A stretch of 64,000 nt of DNA from Sphingobium soli (GCF_020782245.1 NZ_JAJGNP010000008.1:1-64000), one strand, 5' to 3'. Positions 45,699 through 55,312 are shown, numbered from the stretch's first letter. Notes: generated by a model not told the origin, from the letters alone. Numbers and translations: made by a program.

Positions 45699-48083
45699 TC
45701 AGCCGGGCGTCACCAGCGTGCGCGCCACAGCATGGCGCTCCACCGCTTCCCGGCTGAACCAGAGCGGCTGCATCTGTCCCGCCAGCCAGCGCGGATAGAA
45801 ATCGCGATAGCGCGGCGAGCGGGGATCGGCAGACTGACCGGGGAGCAGGAGGAAGCGGCTATTGTCCCAAGCTCCTACGTCCGCGACCAGCAGGTAGCTG
45901 GCGCCGTGCGACACCTGATAACCCCGTTTGGCATTGAATCCGCGCGCCATGGGCGTGTAGCTGTCGCCGCCCGAACGGCCACCCTCGATCGGTGGAAATG
46001 CCGCCGCGATCGCCGGCAGCGACGACGCCAGCGGATGCGTGATCTTGACCCGGTGCAAGTCGCCCCAGCGCCACGCCGCAGGGTCGCCGCCCGCCTGCGC
46101 CTGGGCCTTCCTCCACCCGGCCGCCAACGCCCCGTCGATCAGGGCATCGCGCGCCGCAGCGGGGTCGGTGCCCAGCCGTTTGTCCGGCTTGGCCAACAGG
46201 GTCAGCATTTCGAACAGGTTGACCGAGGGAATGAAGGCTTTGGCGGCCGCTGGCACCACCGCGTCACGGAAATCGCTCAACAATTGCGGCATCACCATTT
46301 CATACAGCAGCGCCGCCGCGCTATCCGCCTCGATCCCGCAATCCCACCGGCGCAACAGCCCGGCGGCCTTTGCGGCATCGGGGGACAGCTTGGTCGGGAT
46401 CAGCGCGATCAGCGACCGGGCCGGCAGCGACTGAACATCATGTTGCAGCGCGACGCTGTCGGCGACGCTGTGCCGCGGCTGCGCGTTCAGCACTTCGGAA
46501 ATGCGGTTATACCGAAACGGATCGCTCCAGTTGAAGCTGATGATCTTCTTGTCATAGGGATAATCGGTCGGGATGTTCATCTGGTTGGCCGAAGCGAACC
46601 ATCCTTCCTTCGGATTGTGAACATGGGGCATCTCCTCCACCGGCAGGATGCCTGTCCAGTCATAATCGCCGTCGCCGGGCGCGGGGAACAGGCCGTCATG
46701 CTTGGGCCGGATCGGCGTATAGCCGATGGTCTGCCACCCGGTATTCCCATCAATATCGGCATAATGGAAATTGGTGGGCGAGGTATGGATGCGAAACGCC
46801 CGGCGCAGGCTGGTCCAGTCCTTTGCCAGATTGATGGCGATGATGGCAAAGCGCATATTGCCGCCGGGCAGCATCGACACGGTCGCAAAGGCACTGGCGC
46901 GCTGGCGTTCGGGATCCTGCGCGACAATCGGCCGGCCCTGGGCATAACGCTGCGTGACCCGCTGCGGCGGAGCATCCTTGACGCTGATCTCGTCCTCAAA
47001 GGTCTCGAACCGCTTCCATTCGCCCTTGTGCCAATAGAGATTGGGGTCTTCCTTGGCGGTGCGCAGGATGAACAGGTCGGTTTGGTCGATATGGAAATTG
47101 GTGCGGCCGAAGGCGAAACGGTCCGTATGCCCCTGCATGATGCCGGGTAGGCCAGGCGCGCCGCCGCCGATAACGTCAAGGCCCGGCGCGGTCAGATGCA
47201 CCATATGCCGCGGGCTGAACCCGCCAATGCCCAGATGCGGGTCATTGGCCAGGATCGGCCTGCCGGTGGCGCTGCGCGACGGCGCGATGGTCCAGGCATT
47301 GCTGCCCTGCGCGAAGCGATCGGCCCGGCGTTCGGCCGGATCGAGAGCGGCTTCCTGAATGGCGTCGAACGGCACCGGCCGCGCCGACGGCAGCAATATG
47401 CCTAGGTCCGCTTCGCTCACCGCCGCGCAGTCGAGCCCCTCGGGCACCGTATAGGACCAGGCGGGCCGCAGCGGCGCCATCAACTGATCCGCGTCCAGCA
47501 CGCCCTGCGCCTGCATCTGGGCGCGGCGCACCTCATCATCGGCATCGCCCATGCCGATGCCCCGGGCGCGGACAAGATCGCGCACATCCCACCGCATCGG
47601 GCTAATGCCCAATATGCCATATTCCAACGGCATCTGCGCCGGGTCGGCCTCCAGTTCCGCGATGCGCGCGTTGACGCCGGCGACATAGCCTTCAGCGCAT
47701 TCCAGCACGCCCGGCGGCAAATCGGCGAGTTCGGCGTCGATGTCACCGCGATAGTGAAACAGGCGCGCCGCCTTGTCCGCAGCGACGAAGGCATCGCCAA
47801 AGGCTTCGGCCATGCGTCCCATGTCACGCCGATGATCGATATCGATCTGGAACAGCCGATCGCGCGCGACGAGATAACCCTGACCGAAATAAGCATCGTG
47901 CAGCGAGCCGGCGCGTACATGGGGAACGCCCAGTTCATCCTCGACAATGTCGATGGGCGCGCGCGCTCCGGTCAATCGCACACGGGTAGACCGGCCCTTT
48001 ACCAGCGGTTCTCCCCAAGCAGAAACAACAGGCACAGTGAGCGCGGCTGCGGTGGCCAACAAAAATGCACGACGCTGAATCAA
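45699..48083 (-). CDS. Exported penicillin-amidase-family acylase (Ntn hydrolase)
   Basis: A 794-residue precursor of the penicillin acylase family, whose members remove acyl groups from beta-lactams, acyl-homoserine lactones or N-acyl amino acids in the periplasm. A signal sequence (MIQRRAFLLATAAALTVPVVSAWG, Tat-like RR) is followed by the alpha chain (IDIVEDELGVPHVRAGSLHDAYFGQGYLVARDRLFQID), a spacer, and the autocatalytic site AQG-SNAWTI with nucleophile S261. The beta chain continues with PILANDPHLGI and FGRTNFHIDQTDLF. The start is probably TTG at 48083, 5-6 bp after GGGAGG; no ATG is suitably placed. The natural substrate is unknown; proximity to a receptor and a D-aminoacylase suggests N-acyl amino acids or peptides. 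Confidence 0.87.
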   Translation of the reverse strand: MIQRRAFLLATAAALTVPVVSAWGEPLVKGRSTRVRLTGARAPIDIVEDELGVPHVRAGSLHDAYFGQGYLVARDRLFQIDIDHRRDMGRMAEAFGDAFVAADKAARLFHYRGDIDAELADLPPGVLECAEGYVAGVNARIAELEADPAQMPLEYGILGISPMRWDVRDLVRARGIGMGDADDEVRRAQMQAQGVLDADQLMAPLRPAWSYTVPEGLDCAAVSEADLGILLPSARPVPFDAIQEAALDPAERRADRFAQGSNAWTIAPSRSATGRPILANDPHLGIGGFSPRHMVHLTAPGLDVIGGGAPGLPGIMQGHTDRFAFGRTNFHIDQTDLFILRTAKEDPNLYWHKGEWKRFETFEDEISVKDAPPQRVTQRYAQGRPIVAQDPERQRASAFATVSMLPGGNMRFAIIAINLAKDWTSLRRAFRIHTSPTNFHYADIDGNTGWQTIGYTPIRPKHDGLFPAPGDGDYDWTGILPVEEMPHVHNPKEGWFASANQMNIPTDYPYDKKIISFNWSDPFRYNRISEVLNAQPRHSVADSVALQHDVQSLPARSLIALIPTKLSPDAAKAAGLLRRWDCGIEADSAAALLYEMVMPQLLSDFRDAVVPAAAKAFIPSVNLFEMLTLLAKPDKRLGTDPAAARDALIDGALAAGWRKAQAQAGGDPAAWRWGDLHRVKITHPLASSLPAIAAAFPPIEGGRSGGDSYTPMARGFNAKRGYQVSHGASYLLVADVGAWDNSRFLLLPGQSADPRSPRYRDFYPRWLAGQMQPLWFSREAVERHAVARTLVTPG

Positions 48084-48281
48084 TACAGCCTCCCTTTCCC
48101 TTATTCGTCTGAAATACCGAGCGCGAAGCTCATGAAACCTATCGCAGGAATGCCGCCCCGGGCTATAGCAACGCACCTGCTACCCATAACTTGGGGCTAT
48201 CCAGCTTCACGCTTCAGTCGCTCGGCAACCCGCCATTCCGCCTGGCTATACCTTTATGCGATCAAAGTAATACCAAAACTA

Positions 48282-48309
48282 TTGACCAGCCGCGACCGGC
48301 CTGTAACCT
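48282..48309 (+). promoter_or_regulatory. Possible sigma-70 promoter of the third receptor gene
   Basis: TTGACC at 48282-48287 and TAACCT at 48304-48309 are separated by 16 bp. This would give a leader of ~170 bases before the start at 48489. Confidence 0.35.
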
Positions 48310-48463
48310 TCATGTCATGGAACCGGTCATGGCCGCCAGTCGGCGGCGGGGCGCGGCGCCTCGGCGGCGGCAAGCGGACAGCGCCTTGCTGCGCCGTCGT
48401 CATCGTAAGAATGGGTCGGGCAAGACGGCGCTCTGACGCTGCGCACGCCGCAACCGCGTGCAG

Positions 48464-48483
48464 CCCCTCCCTGATAGAGGGGG
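48464..48483 (+). promoter_or_regulatory. Hairpin masking the ribosome site of the third receptor
   Basis: CCCCTC (48464-48469) can pair with GAGGGG (48477-48482) across a 7-base loop. The right arm is the Shine-Dalgarno sequence GAGGGGG of the gene starting at 48489, so folding would reduce translation. Confidence 0.4.
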
Positions 48484-48488
48484 TTTAT

Positions 48489-51335
48489 ATGGGTGATTTC
48501 GGAACAGTTCGCCGGCCGATCGGCCACCGGCACGGTCTGGGGCTGGCGATGACCGCCATCGCCCTAGTCCATGCGGCTCCGTCGCTCGCTCAGGATGCGG
48601 GTGCGCCGCAGGAAAGCGCGGCGGCCGGAACGGCGGATCAAATCATTGTGACAGGGACGCGCATCGCACGCGACGGTTTCCAGTCGCCGACACCGCTGAC
48701 GGTCGTCACGCAGCAGGAAATACTCAACCAGTCGCCAACCAACAACCTCGCCGACTTCATCAACCAGATTCCCGCGCTTGCCGGCAGCACCCGCCCCGCC
48801 AACTCGCGCCTTGCGATCAGCTCGGGCCTGGCGGGCATCAACACGATGAACCTGCGCAACCTGGGTGAAGTCCGCACGCTGGTGCTGCTCGATGGTCGCC
48901 GTTCGGTCGGCTCCACGATCACTGGCCTGGTCGACATCAACACTTTCCCGCAGGCGTTGGTGAAGAATGTCGAGATCGTGACCGGCGGCGCATCGGCCGC
49001 TTATGGGTCGGACGCTGTTGCCGGCGTGGTCAACTATGTGCTCGACAAGAAATATACCGGGTTCAAGGTCAATGCCGATGTCGGCATTACCGACCGGGGC
49101 GACGGGTTCAACTACAGCTTCTCCGGCGCGGGGGGCATGGATTTCGCCGATGGTCGCGGACATATCCTGGTCGCGGGCGAATATGCGCACAAGGACGGCA
49201 TTTTCGAGGTTGATCGCGGGTGGAACCAGATTGGCTACCGGACCTTGTCCAACCCCGATTATACAGCCGACAACGGGCAGCCCGCGAATATAGTCGTGCG
49301 CGGCGCGGGCACCTGGAACTCAACCCCCGGCAGCATCATCCGGTCGCAGGTCGGCGGGACCACCGCCCTGCGCGGCACCTATTTCGCGCAAGGCGGCGTA
49401 GCCCAGCAATATCAGTTCGGCAGCATCACCGACAGCAGCCAGACGGTGGGCGGCGACTGGCAGATCAACGACACGTCGCGCCGCATCGGGCTCGACGCGA
49501 CCGACGATCGTCGCGGCGTCTATGGTCGGCTGAGCTACGAGCTGGCCGACTGGATCGAAGTGTTTGCCGAAGCGTCCTACAACTGGAACAAGACGCTGTT
49601 CAATGCGGGGCCGCAGGCCGCGACCTTCACCTTGCAGTCGGACAACGCCTATCTGATCCAGGCGCTTGGGCCAGCAGCCCTGGCCGGCGTGACGTCGGTT
49701 TCGCTGGGCACGTCGGCGGCCGACCTGCCCTATCGCAAGAATAACAGCACCCGCGAAGTGCAGCGTTATGCGCTGGGCGCGGGCGGTGAGTTTGCGGCAT
49801 TTGGCAACAAGGCCGTGTGGGATGTCTATGCCCAATATGGGCAGACCGACACGCATGAGCAGCTGCGCGACATCATGAATACGGCGCGGCTGGGCCTGGC
49901 CACCGACGCGGTGTTCGCGCCCGACGGGTCGATCGTCTGCCGCTCGACGCTCACGGATCCGGGCAATGGCTGCATTCCGCTCAATCGCCTGGGCATCGGT
50001 GTCGCCAATCCGGCGGCGGTCGACTGGATCATGGGCGATCCCTATCGCAACCAGCGGTTCAAGCAGACGGTCGCGGGCGCCAACCTGTCGGTCACGCCGT
50101 TCGCCACCTGGGCCGGCGATGTCAGCGTCGCGATAGGCGGCGAATATCGCAAGGAAGAAGTGTCAGGATTCGTCCCGCCCGAGTTCAGCTCCGGCTGGTC
50201 GGTTGGCAATTTCCGTCCGACCTTCGGCAGCTACAATGTCAAGGAAGCCTATCTGGAAACGCTGATCCCGCTTGGCCTGGGCGCGGAATTTAATGGCGCG
50301 GTGCGCGCGACCGACTATTCGACGTCGGGTTATGTGACCACGTGGAAGGCGGGCCTGACCTGGCAGCCGATCGAGGATATCCGCCTGCGCGGCACAAGGT
50401 CGCGCGACATTCGCGCACCCAACCTCAACGAACTGTTCCAGTCGGGCACGTCGCGCACCAACACCTTCGCCACCAATACGGCGGTGGGACAATATGCCGG
50501 CGCGACATTCCGCGAACTGACCACGGGCAATCTGAACCTCGACCCGGAAAAGGCCGACACGCTGACGTTGGGCGCGGTGCTCCAGCCGCGATTCCTGCCC
50601 GGCTTCTCCTTCTCGGTCGACTGGTTCCGCACCAAGGTGTCGGATGCGATCAGCCAGTTCTACGCCGACGACATCGCCCAGCGCTGCACCGAAGGCTTCC
50701 AGAGCTTCTGCGCGGCGATCGTGCCCGACCCCGAAGGGGTACGCGACTATTTCGTGTCGGCAAGCCCCTTCAACTTCGCCCGGGTGAAGGTGCGCGGGAT
50801 CGACTATGAAGCGAGCTATCGCGTGCCGCTCGACAAGATCTTCAACGGCAGTTCGAGCAACCTGACGCTGCGCGGGACAGCAACCAACTATCTGGAAAAT
50901 ACCGTCGACAACGGCATTTCCGTGCCGGTCGACACCGTTGGCCAGAATAGCGGGCAGTCGAGCACCCCGGACTGGATCTTCCGCATGTCGGCGACATTCG
51001 ACACGCCAACCTATTCGGTCACGGCGGTCGGGCGCGGGGTGAGTTCGGGCACCTACAACAACACCTATATCGTGTGCACCACCAACTGTCCGACCAGCAC
51101 GGCGACCAACCCGACGATCAACAGCAATCATATCGACGGGACATTCTATACCGACCTCAACTTCACGGCGAAGATCAATGTCGGCGGCGCGGACGGGCAG
51201 TTCTTCCTGAACGTCACCAACCTGTTTGATACCAACCCGATCCTGCTGCCAGAAACGGGGCTGTCGGCCAATTCGACCTATAGCGACCTGCTGGGCCGGG
51301 CCTTCCGCATCGGGGTGCGGTTCAAGACCAATTAA
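48489..51335 (+). CDS. TonB-dependent receptor (third)
   Basis: A 948-residue outer-membrane receptor of the same subfamily as 514-3471. The signal peptide ends near APSLAQD (~33-36); a TonB-box-like QIIVTGTRIARDGFQSPTPLTVV is followed by a plug with PTNNLADFINQIPALAGS, MNLRNLGEVRTLVLLDGRRSVG and EIVTGGASAAYGSDAVAGVVNYVLD, then a barrel ending DLLGRAFRIGVRFKTN. ATG 48489 follows GAGGGGG at 6 bp; the frame stays open far upstream over the acylase gene, but that part is antisense. Lying between acylase, D-aminoacylase and D-glutamate genes, it may import N-acylated or D-amino-acid peptides, including wall fragments; this is an inference from context. A strong terminator follows. Confidence 0.94.
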   Translation: MGDFGTVRRPIGHRHGLGLAMTAIALVHAAPSLAQDAGAPQESAAAGTADQIIVTGTRIARDGFQSPTPLTVVTQQEILNQSPTNNLADFINQIPALAGSTRPANSRLAISSGLAGINTMNLRNLGEVRTLVLLDGRRSVGSTITGLVDINTFPQALVKNVEIVTGGASAAYGSDAVAGVVNYVLDKKYTGFKVNADVGITDRGDGFNYSFSGAGGMDFADGRGHILVAGEYAHKDGIFEVDRGWNQIGYRTLSNPDYTADNGQPANIVVRGAGTWNSTPGSIIRSQVGGTTALRGTYFAQGGVAQQYQFGSITDSSQTVGGDWQINDTSRRIGLDATDDRRGVYGRLSYELADWIEVFAEASYNWNKTLFNAGPQAATFTLQSDNAYLIQALGPAALAGVTSVSLGTSAADLPYRKNNSTREVQRYALGAGGEFAAFGNKAVWDVYAQYGQTDTHEQLRDIMNTARLGLATDAVFAPDGSIVCRSTLTDPGNGCIPLNRLGIGVANPAAVDWIMGDPYRNQRFKQTVAGANLSVTPFATWAGDVSVAIGGEYRKEEVSGFVPPEFSSGWSVGNFRPTFGSYNVKEAYLETLIPLGLGAEFNGAVRATDYSTSGYVTTWKAGLTWQPIEDIRLRGTRSRDIRAPNLNELFQSGTSRTNTFATNTAVGQYAGATFRELTTGNLNLDPEKADTLTLGAVLQPRFLPGFSFSVDWFRTKVSDAISQFYADDIAQRCTEGFQSFCAAIVPDPEGVRDYFVSASPFNFARVKVRGIDYEASYRVPLDKIFNGSSSNLTLRGTATNYLENTVDNGISVPVDTVGQNSGQSSTPDWIFRMSATFDTPTYSVTAVGRGVSSGTYNNTYIVCTTNCPTSTATNPTINSNHIDGTFYTDLNFTAKINVGGADGQFFLNVTNLFDTNPILLPETGLSANSTYSDLLGRAFRIGVRFKTN

Positions 51336-51349
51336 GAGCATCAGAGTTC

Positions 51350-51394
51350 AAAGAGAAAGGGCGGGGAACCACCGGTTCCTCGCCCTTTCTCTTT
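51350..51394 (+). terminator. Strong hairpin terminator after the third receptor gene
   Basis: A 21-bp stem (51350-51370 with 51374-51394) contains one G-T wobble and has a 3-base loop, 14 bp after the stop. Both arms carry A- or T-rich outer ends, so it may also act on transcripts from the opposite strand. Confidence 0.8.
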
Positions 51395-51480
51395 GCCCGG
51401 CATCGGTGAACGCGACAGTGATAGCGACAACTGCGCGCTATGCCCAAATGGTTAGTTAGCTACCTAATTATAGGATAGCC

Positions 51481-53130
51481 TCACGCCGGCGGACAGTGGG
51501 CCGGCGTGGGGCGGAGCAGCGCGCGGCCGGGTGTGGCGCCGGTCGTCTGGCTGTCACTCACGGCGAGCGTGCCGTTAACGAACAATTTGGCGACGCCGAC
51601 GCTGAGTTCGCGCGGGTGCATATAGTCGGCGCGGGGCGCATAGCGCGCAGGATCGATCACCACGACATCGGCATAATAGCCAGGCCGCAGGTAACCGCGA
51701 TGGTCGATGTTATAAATGTCGGCCGTGCGCCCGGTCGATTGCCGTACGAAGGTGCCTAGGTCGATCACCTTGCGCTCCCGCACATAGCGAACATATTTTT
51801 CCGGGAAGGTTGCGAACATGCGGGGATGGCCGTTCGAACCGTCGGACGATGTCACTATCCAGGGCTGGCGCATCAACAGATCGACATCGGCCTGCGCCAT
51901 GTTGAATGACGCAACCGCAGTGCCCCGACCCTTATCCTTTTCTATACTCTGGCGGATGATGCGGAGCGCGGCGTCCCTGGGATCAAGCTGCCATTGCGTC
52001 GCGACCTCCTCCAGCGTCTTGCCGGTCCAGGGAAAGCCCTGCGCGATCAGCAGCAGGGATTTGGCACCCCCGCGCCGGCGCATATTTTCGGACATTTCCT
52101 GCCGGATGCGGACCAGCGTCGTCGGATCGTCCAGCCGCTTCAACAGCGCGTCCCCGCCGCCATCGACCGCCCAGCGCGGCAGGAGCGACGCATCAAGGCT
52201 GGAGCCGGAGGCGAGCCAGGGATATTGATCTGCGGTCACGTTCTGCCCCGCTTTGCGGGCAGCGTCGATTTCGGCGATCACGGCAGGGGCCTCCCCCTGC
52301 ACGTCCACGCCCAGCGCCTTTAAATGCGCGAAGTGCACTGGCATGCCCGCTTGCTTGCCAATCTCGATCGCTTCGCGGACCGAACCGAGCAGCCCGATGG
52401 AATAGCTGGATTCATCGCGCTGATGCGTGTCGTAGAGGCCGCCGCGGATCGCAGCTTCGCGCGCGACGGCGATCACCTCGTCGGTCTTGGCGAAACTTTG
52501 CGGCGCGTAGAAGAGGCCGGCGGAAAAACCGGTCGCGCCTTCGCACATGCCCTTGGCCACCAGACTCTTCATGGCGCCCAGTTCCTGTGCATTGGGTGCG
52601 CGGGCGTCCTGACCCAGAACGCGCTGCCGCACCGCGCCGAAGCCGACGAAGGGGATGAAGTTGGTACCGACACCCGACGCCTGGATCTTGGCCGCGTCGT
52701 CGCCGACGTCCGGCGTGCCATAGCCATCGACGCCGATCACCACCGTGCTGACCCCCTGGTCGAGCCAGGCGGGATTGACCCGCTCCGCCGCATCGGATGA
52801 CCGCAAAAAGCCGTCGGCATGGGTGTGGGCGTCGATGAAGCCGGGCGCGACGATCATCCCCTTGGCGTCGATCCGCTGCGCCGCCTTCATCGGGGCAGAG
52901 CGGCCGACATAGACGATCCGGTCGCCTTTCAGCGCGATGTCACCGACATAGGGCTTGCCCGTCCCGCCATCATAGATTGTGCCACCGGTGATGAGAACAT
53001 CAGCGTTGTCCGCGCCAGATGCGCTGGCGGGTTTGTCGGCGGTGGCTGCAGGAAGAAGCAGGATGCTGCCGGACAGCAGCAGGGCGCGGGCCGCCTGGCG
53101 GACGCGGCGGCGAGCGGGAAGAAGCGGCAT
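51481..53130 (-). CDS. Exported N-acyl-D-amino-acid deacylase (D-aminoacylase family)
   Basis: A 549-residue amidohydrolase with an N-terminal signal or anchor (RQAARALLLSGSILLLPAATA). It should release free D-amino acids from N-acyl forms. Family features are DVLITGGTIYDGGTGKPYVGDIALKGDRI, IVAPGFIDAHTHADGF (metal-binding HxH), GMCEGATGFSAGLFYAP with the bridging Cys/Glu region of D-aminoacylases, YDTHQRDES, PVHFAHLKALG and VTSSDGSNGHPRMFATFPEKYVRYVRER (catalytic Asp). ATG at 53130 is preferred because further upstream codons precede the signal segment. It is divergent from the LysR gene of the D-glutamate operon (166 bp apart), suggesting a shared D-amino-acid role. Confidence 0.92.
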   Translation of the reverse strand: MPLLPARRRVRQAARALLLSGSILLLPAATADKPASASGADNADVLITGGTIYDGGTGKPYVGDIALKGDRIVYVGRSAPMKAAQRIDAKGMIVAPGFIDAHTHADGFLRSSDAAERVNPAWLDQGVSTVVIGVDGYGTPDVGDDAAKIQASGVGTNFIPFVGFGAVRQRVLGQDARAPNAQELGAMKSLVAKGMCEGATGFSAGLFYAPQSFAKTDEVIAVAREAAIRGGLYDTHQRDESSYSIGLLGSVREAIEIGKQAGMPVHFAHLKALGVDVQGEAPAVIAEIDAARKAGQNVTADQYPWLASGSSLDASLLPRWAVDGGGDALLKRLDDPTTLVRIRQEMSENMRRRGGAKSLLLIAQGFPWTGKTLEEVATQWQLDPRDAALRIIRQSIEKDKGRGTAVASFNMAQADVDLLMRQPWIVTSSDGSNGHPRMFATFPEKYVRYVRERKVIDLGTFVRQSTGRTADIYNIDHRGYLRPGYYADVVVIDPARYAPRADYMHPRELSVGVAKLFVNGTLAVSDSQTTGATPGRALLRPTPAHCPPA

Positions 53131-53296
53131 GGGCAAGGGTCCTCGACTGAACGACGCAAATCCGCACCATGGGCCGTCTGTATCCCACCCGTCCAGAGCG
53201 GGTCTGTTGCACACGCCATAACCAAATGGCATAGCGGGGCGGTGCACCCGGATCGTCGCGCCGGACGGACAGGCGGCAGCCGAAGAAAGTGAAGCC

Positions 53297-54181
53297 ATGA
53301 ACCTGCGCCAGATCGAGATTTTCCACGCCGTCTATCTGCACGGCACGGTCAGTGCGGCGGCGCGCGCGCTTAACGTGTCGCAACCCGCCGTGACCAAGGT
53401 GCTGCGCCATGCCGAACGCTCCATCGGCCTGCCCCTGTTCGAGCGGGCCAAGGGGCGGCTGATCCCCACGCAGGACGCGCGGACCTTGTTCGACGAAGTG
53501 GCCGACATACAGGAGCGCGTGCGATCGCTGCGGCAGGCGACGCAGAATATGCGGCATGGCCGCGGCGGGCTGCTGCGGATATCGGCCCTGCCCTCCCTTG
53601 GCCTGGGCGCCATTCCCGATGCGGTCGCGCGGTTCCTGCGCGGGCATGAAGACATCATGTTCGACCTGCAGACGTTGCATCATGATGAAATGGTACGCAA
53701 ATTATACGAGCGCGAAACCGATATCGCGATCAGTTTCGAAGTCCCGCTGTCGGCCCCGGTTGCGCATCAGGTCGTGGGTGAAGGCGAATTGGTCGTGCTC
53801 TATCGTGAGGAGGATATGCCCGACGCGCCCAGCCGGCTGCATCTGGAGGAATTGCGCGAGCATAAATTCATCAGTCCGGTGCAAAGCGGGCCAATCGGCC
53901 GAGTCCTATCGAGCGAACTGAAGCGGCAGGATGTCGAGTTGAACGAGGTCGTGTCGGCGCGGACCTATTATATCGCCGCCGCGCTGGTGCGGGCGGGCGT
54001 GGGCATGGCCATCGTGGACAATTTCACCGCCCATGCCAGCGTATCACCGGGCCTGTCCAACCGGCCGCTGCAACCGGCGATCACCTTCGACATCAATGCG
54101 GTCTATTTGCAGAACCGGCCACCATCCAGGACGGCGTCGGAATTCCTGACGCTATTGTCGGAGGTTATCGAGAGCCTATAG
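53297..54181 (+). CDS. dgcR: LysR-family regulator of the D-glutamate genes
   Basis: A 294-residue LysR-type regulator. The N-terminal helix-turn-helix is MNLRQIEIFHAVYLHGTVSAAARALNVSQPAVTKVLRHAERSIGLPLFER, followed by a two-lobed effector domain (~92-290). It lies upstream of dgcN and dgcA in the same orientation, as described for D-glutamate catabolic loci whose LysR protein is called DgcR; the symbol is given on that basis and is moderately sure. ATG follows a weak GAAAGTGAAG. A perfect inverted repeat overlaps its stop codon and precedes dgcN (54174-54196), a likely operator. Confidence 0.88.
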   Translation: MNLRQIEIFHAVYLHGTVSAAARALNVSQPAVTKVLRHAERSIGLPLFERAKGRLIPTQDARTLFDEVADIQERVRSLRQATQNMRHGRGGLLRISALPSLGLGAIPDAVARFLRGHEDIMFDLQTLHHDEMVRKLYERETDIAISFEVPLSAPVAHQVVGEGELVVLYREEDMPDAPSRLHLEELREHKFISPVQSGPIGRVLSSELKRQDVELNEVVSARTYYIAAALVRAGVGMAIVDNFTAHASVSPGLSNRPLQPAITFDINAVYLQNRPPSRTASEFLTLLSEVIESL

Positions 54182-54196
54182 CAAAAGGCTATAGGC
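54174..54196. promoter_or_regulatory. Inverted repeat upstream of dgcN, LysR-type site candidate
   Basis: GCCTATAGC and GCTATAGGC are perfect 9-bp arms with a 5-bp AAAAG spacer, matching the T-N11-A architecture of LysR boxes. It overlaps the LysR stop codon and lies 79 bp before dgcN. A terminator is less likely because no T tract follows. Confidence 0.55.
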
Positions 54197-54275
54197 TATG
54201 CGGCCATGGATATTGGGGAACGGCACGGACGGGCGATAAGGTCGCGATCCCATATTCAAGCAGGTTCCTCCATCC

Positions 54276-55307
54276 ATGATTGCGACGCCCTATCTCCTCT
54301 ACCTCGGCCACAGCAATGACGAGATCGGCATCAAGACATCGCGGGGTCTGGCGGTGTTCCGGCCCGACATCTGCGTTGGCGAATATCGCCATGACGATTG
54401 TGGACTGACGCTGAATCTGCCGCGCATGGATTTTGCGCAGGCCCATACGACGGGCGCGCGGACGCTGGTGCTGGGCATTGCCAATGCGGGCGGGCGGCTG
54501 GGCAGCGATCTGGTCGATGACGCGCTCGCGGCCATGGAGGCCGGGCTGGATATCGCGTCAGGCCTGCACCAGCGGTTGAAGGACGAGCCGCGACTGGTCG
54601 AAGCGGCGGCGCGGCTGGGCCGGACGCTGCACGATGTGCGCGATCCCCGGCCCGATATTCCGGTGGGCACCGGCAAGCGGCGTGCGGGCAAGCGGCTGCT
54701 GACCGTCGGCACCGATTGTTCGGTCGGCAAAATGTATACGACCTTGTGCCTGACCCGGGCTTTGCAAGCGCGCGGGGTCAAGGCCGATTTCCGTGCGACG
54801 GGCCAGACCGGCATACTGATCGCGGGCGACGGCGTGCCGCTTGACGCGGTGGTGGCCGATTTCATTTCCGGCGCGGTCGAGCAGATTTCGCCCGATCGCC
54901 ATGATGGCGGCTGGGACCTGATCGAAGGGCAAGGATCGCTGTTCCACCCGTCTTTCGCGGGCGTGTCGACCGGCCTGATCCACGGCGCGCAGCCCGACGC
55001 ACTGGTGCTGTGCCATGATCCGATGCGCCGCACGATGCGCGGATTGCCCCATTATCAGCCGCCATCGCTGGACGACTGTCTGGAAGCGAACCTGCGCGCG
55101 GCGCGGTTGACCAACCCGGATGTGCGCGCGGTGGGCATCGCGCTCAACACGTCGGCGATGGACGAACACGCGGCGGCGGAACTGTGCGCCCGCACCGCCG
55201 ACAATATGGGCCTGCCCTGCTGCGACCCCTATCGCATGGGTGTCGACGCGATGGTCGATTTGCTGTTAGCCATGGATGCGCCCGCCGCCGCCACGGAGAC
55301 GATCTGA
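54276..55307 (+). CDS. dgcN: DgcN, D-glutamate N-acetyltransferase (DUF1611)
   Basis: A 343-residue DUF1611-family cytoplasmic protein. The N-terminal part (1-125: YLLYLGHSNDEIGIKTSRGLAVFRPDICVGEYR) precedes a P-loop domain with GTDCSVGK at 145-152, then FRATGQTGILIAGDGVPLDAVVADFISGAVE and DLIEGQGSLFHPSFAGVSTGLIHGAQPDALVLCHDP. Members of this family encoded beside DgcA have been described as DgcN, which acetylates D-glutamate in marine Proteobacteria and haloarchaea. Here dgcA follows 5 bp downstream and a DAACS-type symporter comes next, which supports that role. A cofactor-binding P-loop in an acetyltransferase is unusual and is seen throughout the family. Confidence 0.88.
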   Translation: MIATPYLLYLGHSNDEIGIKTSRGLAVFRPDICVGEYRHDDCGLTLNLPRMDFAQAHTTGARTLVLGIANAGGRLGSDLVDDALAAMEAGLDIASGLHQRLKDEPRLVEAAARLGRTLHDVRDPRPDIPVGTGKRRAGKRLLTVGTDCSVGKMYTTLCLTRALQARGVKADFRATGQTGILIAGDGVPLDAVVADFISGAVEQISPDRHDGGWDLIEGQGSLFHPSFAGVSTGLIHGAQPDALVLCHDPMRRTMRGLPHYQPPSLDDCLEANLRAARLTNPDVRAVGIALNTSAMDEHAAAELCARTADNMGLPCCDPYRMGVDAMVDLLLAMDAPAAATETI

Positions 55308-55312
55308 TCCCC

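Larger units (their letters stand above)
48084..48488. other. 405-bp divergent control region, acylase/receptor
   Basis: No gene is supported. It holds a possible sigma-70 promoter at 48282-48309 on the plus strand, a GC-rich stretch with GGCGCC palindromes around 48350-48375, and a ribosome-site hairpin at 48464-48483. Confidence 0.5.

Noticed and set aside
47754..48488. N-terminal extension of the third receptor
   Set aside because: It would overlap the acylase gene and place the signal peptide 245 residues inside the protein.
53215..53230. GCCAT-N6-ATGGC repeat between the D-aminoacylase and LysR genes
   Set aside because: Arms are only 5 bp and unlike the 54174-54196 repeat, so a common LysR site is not supported.
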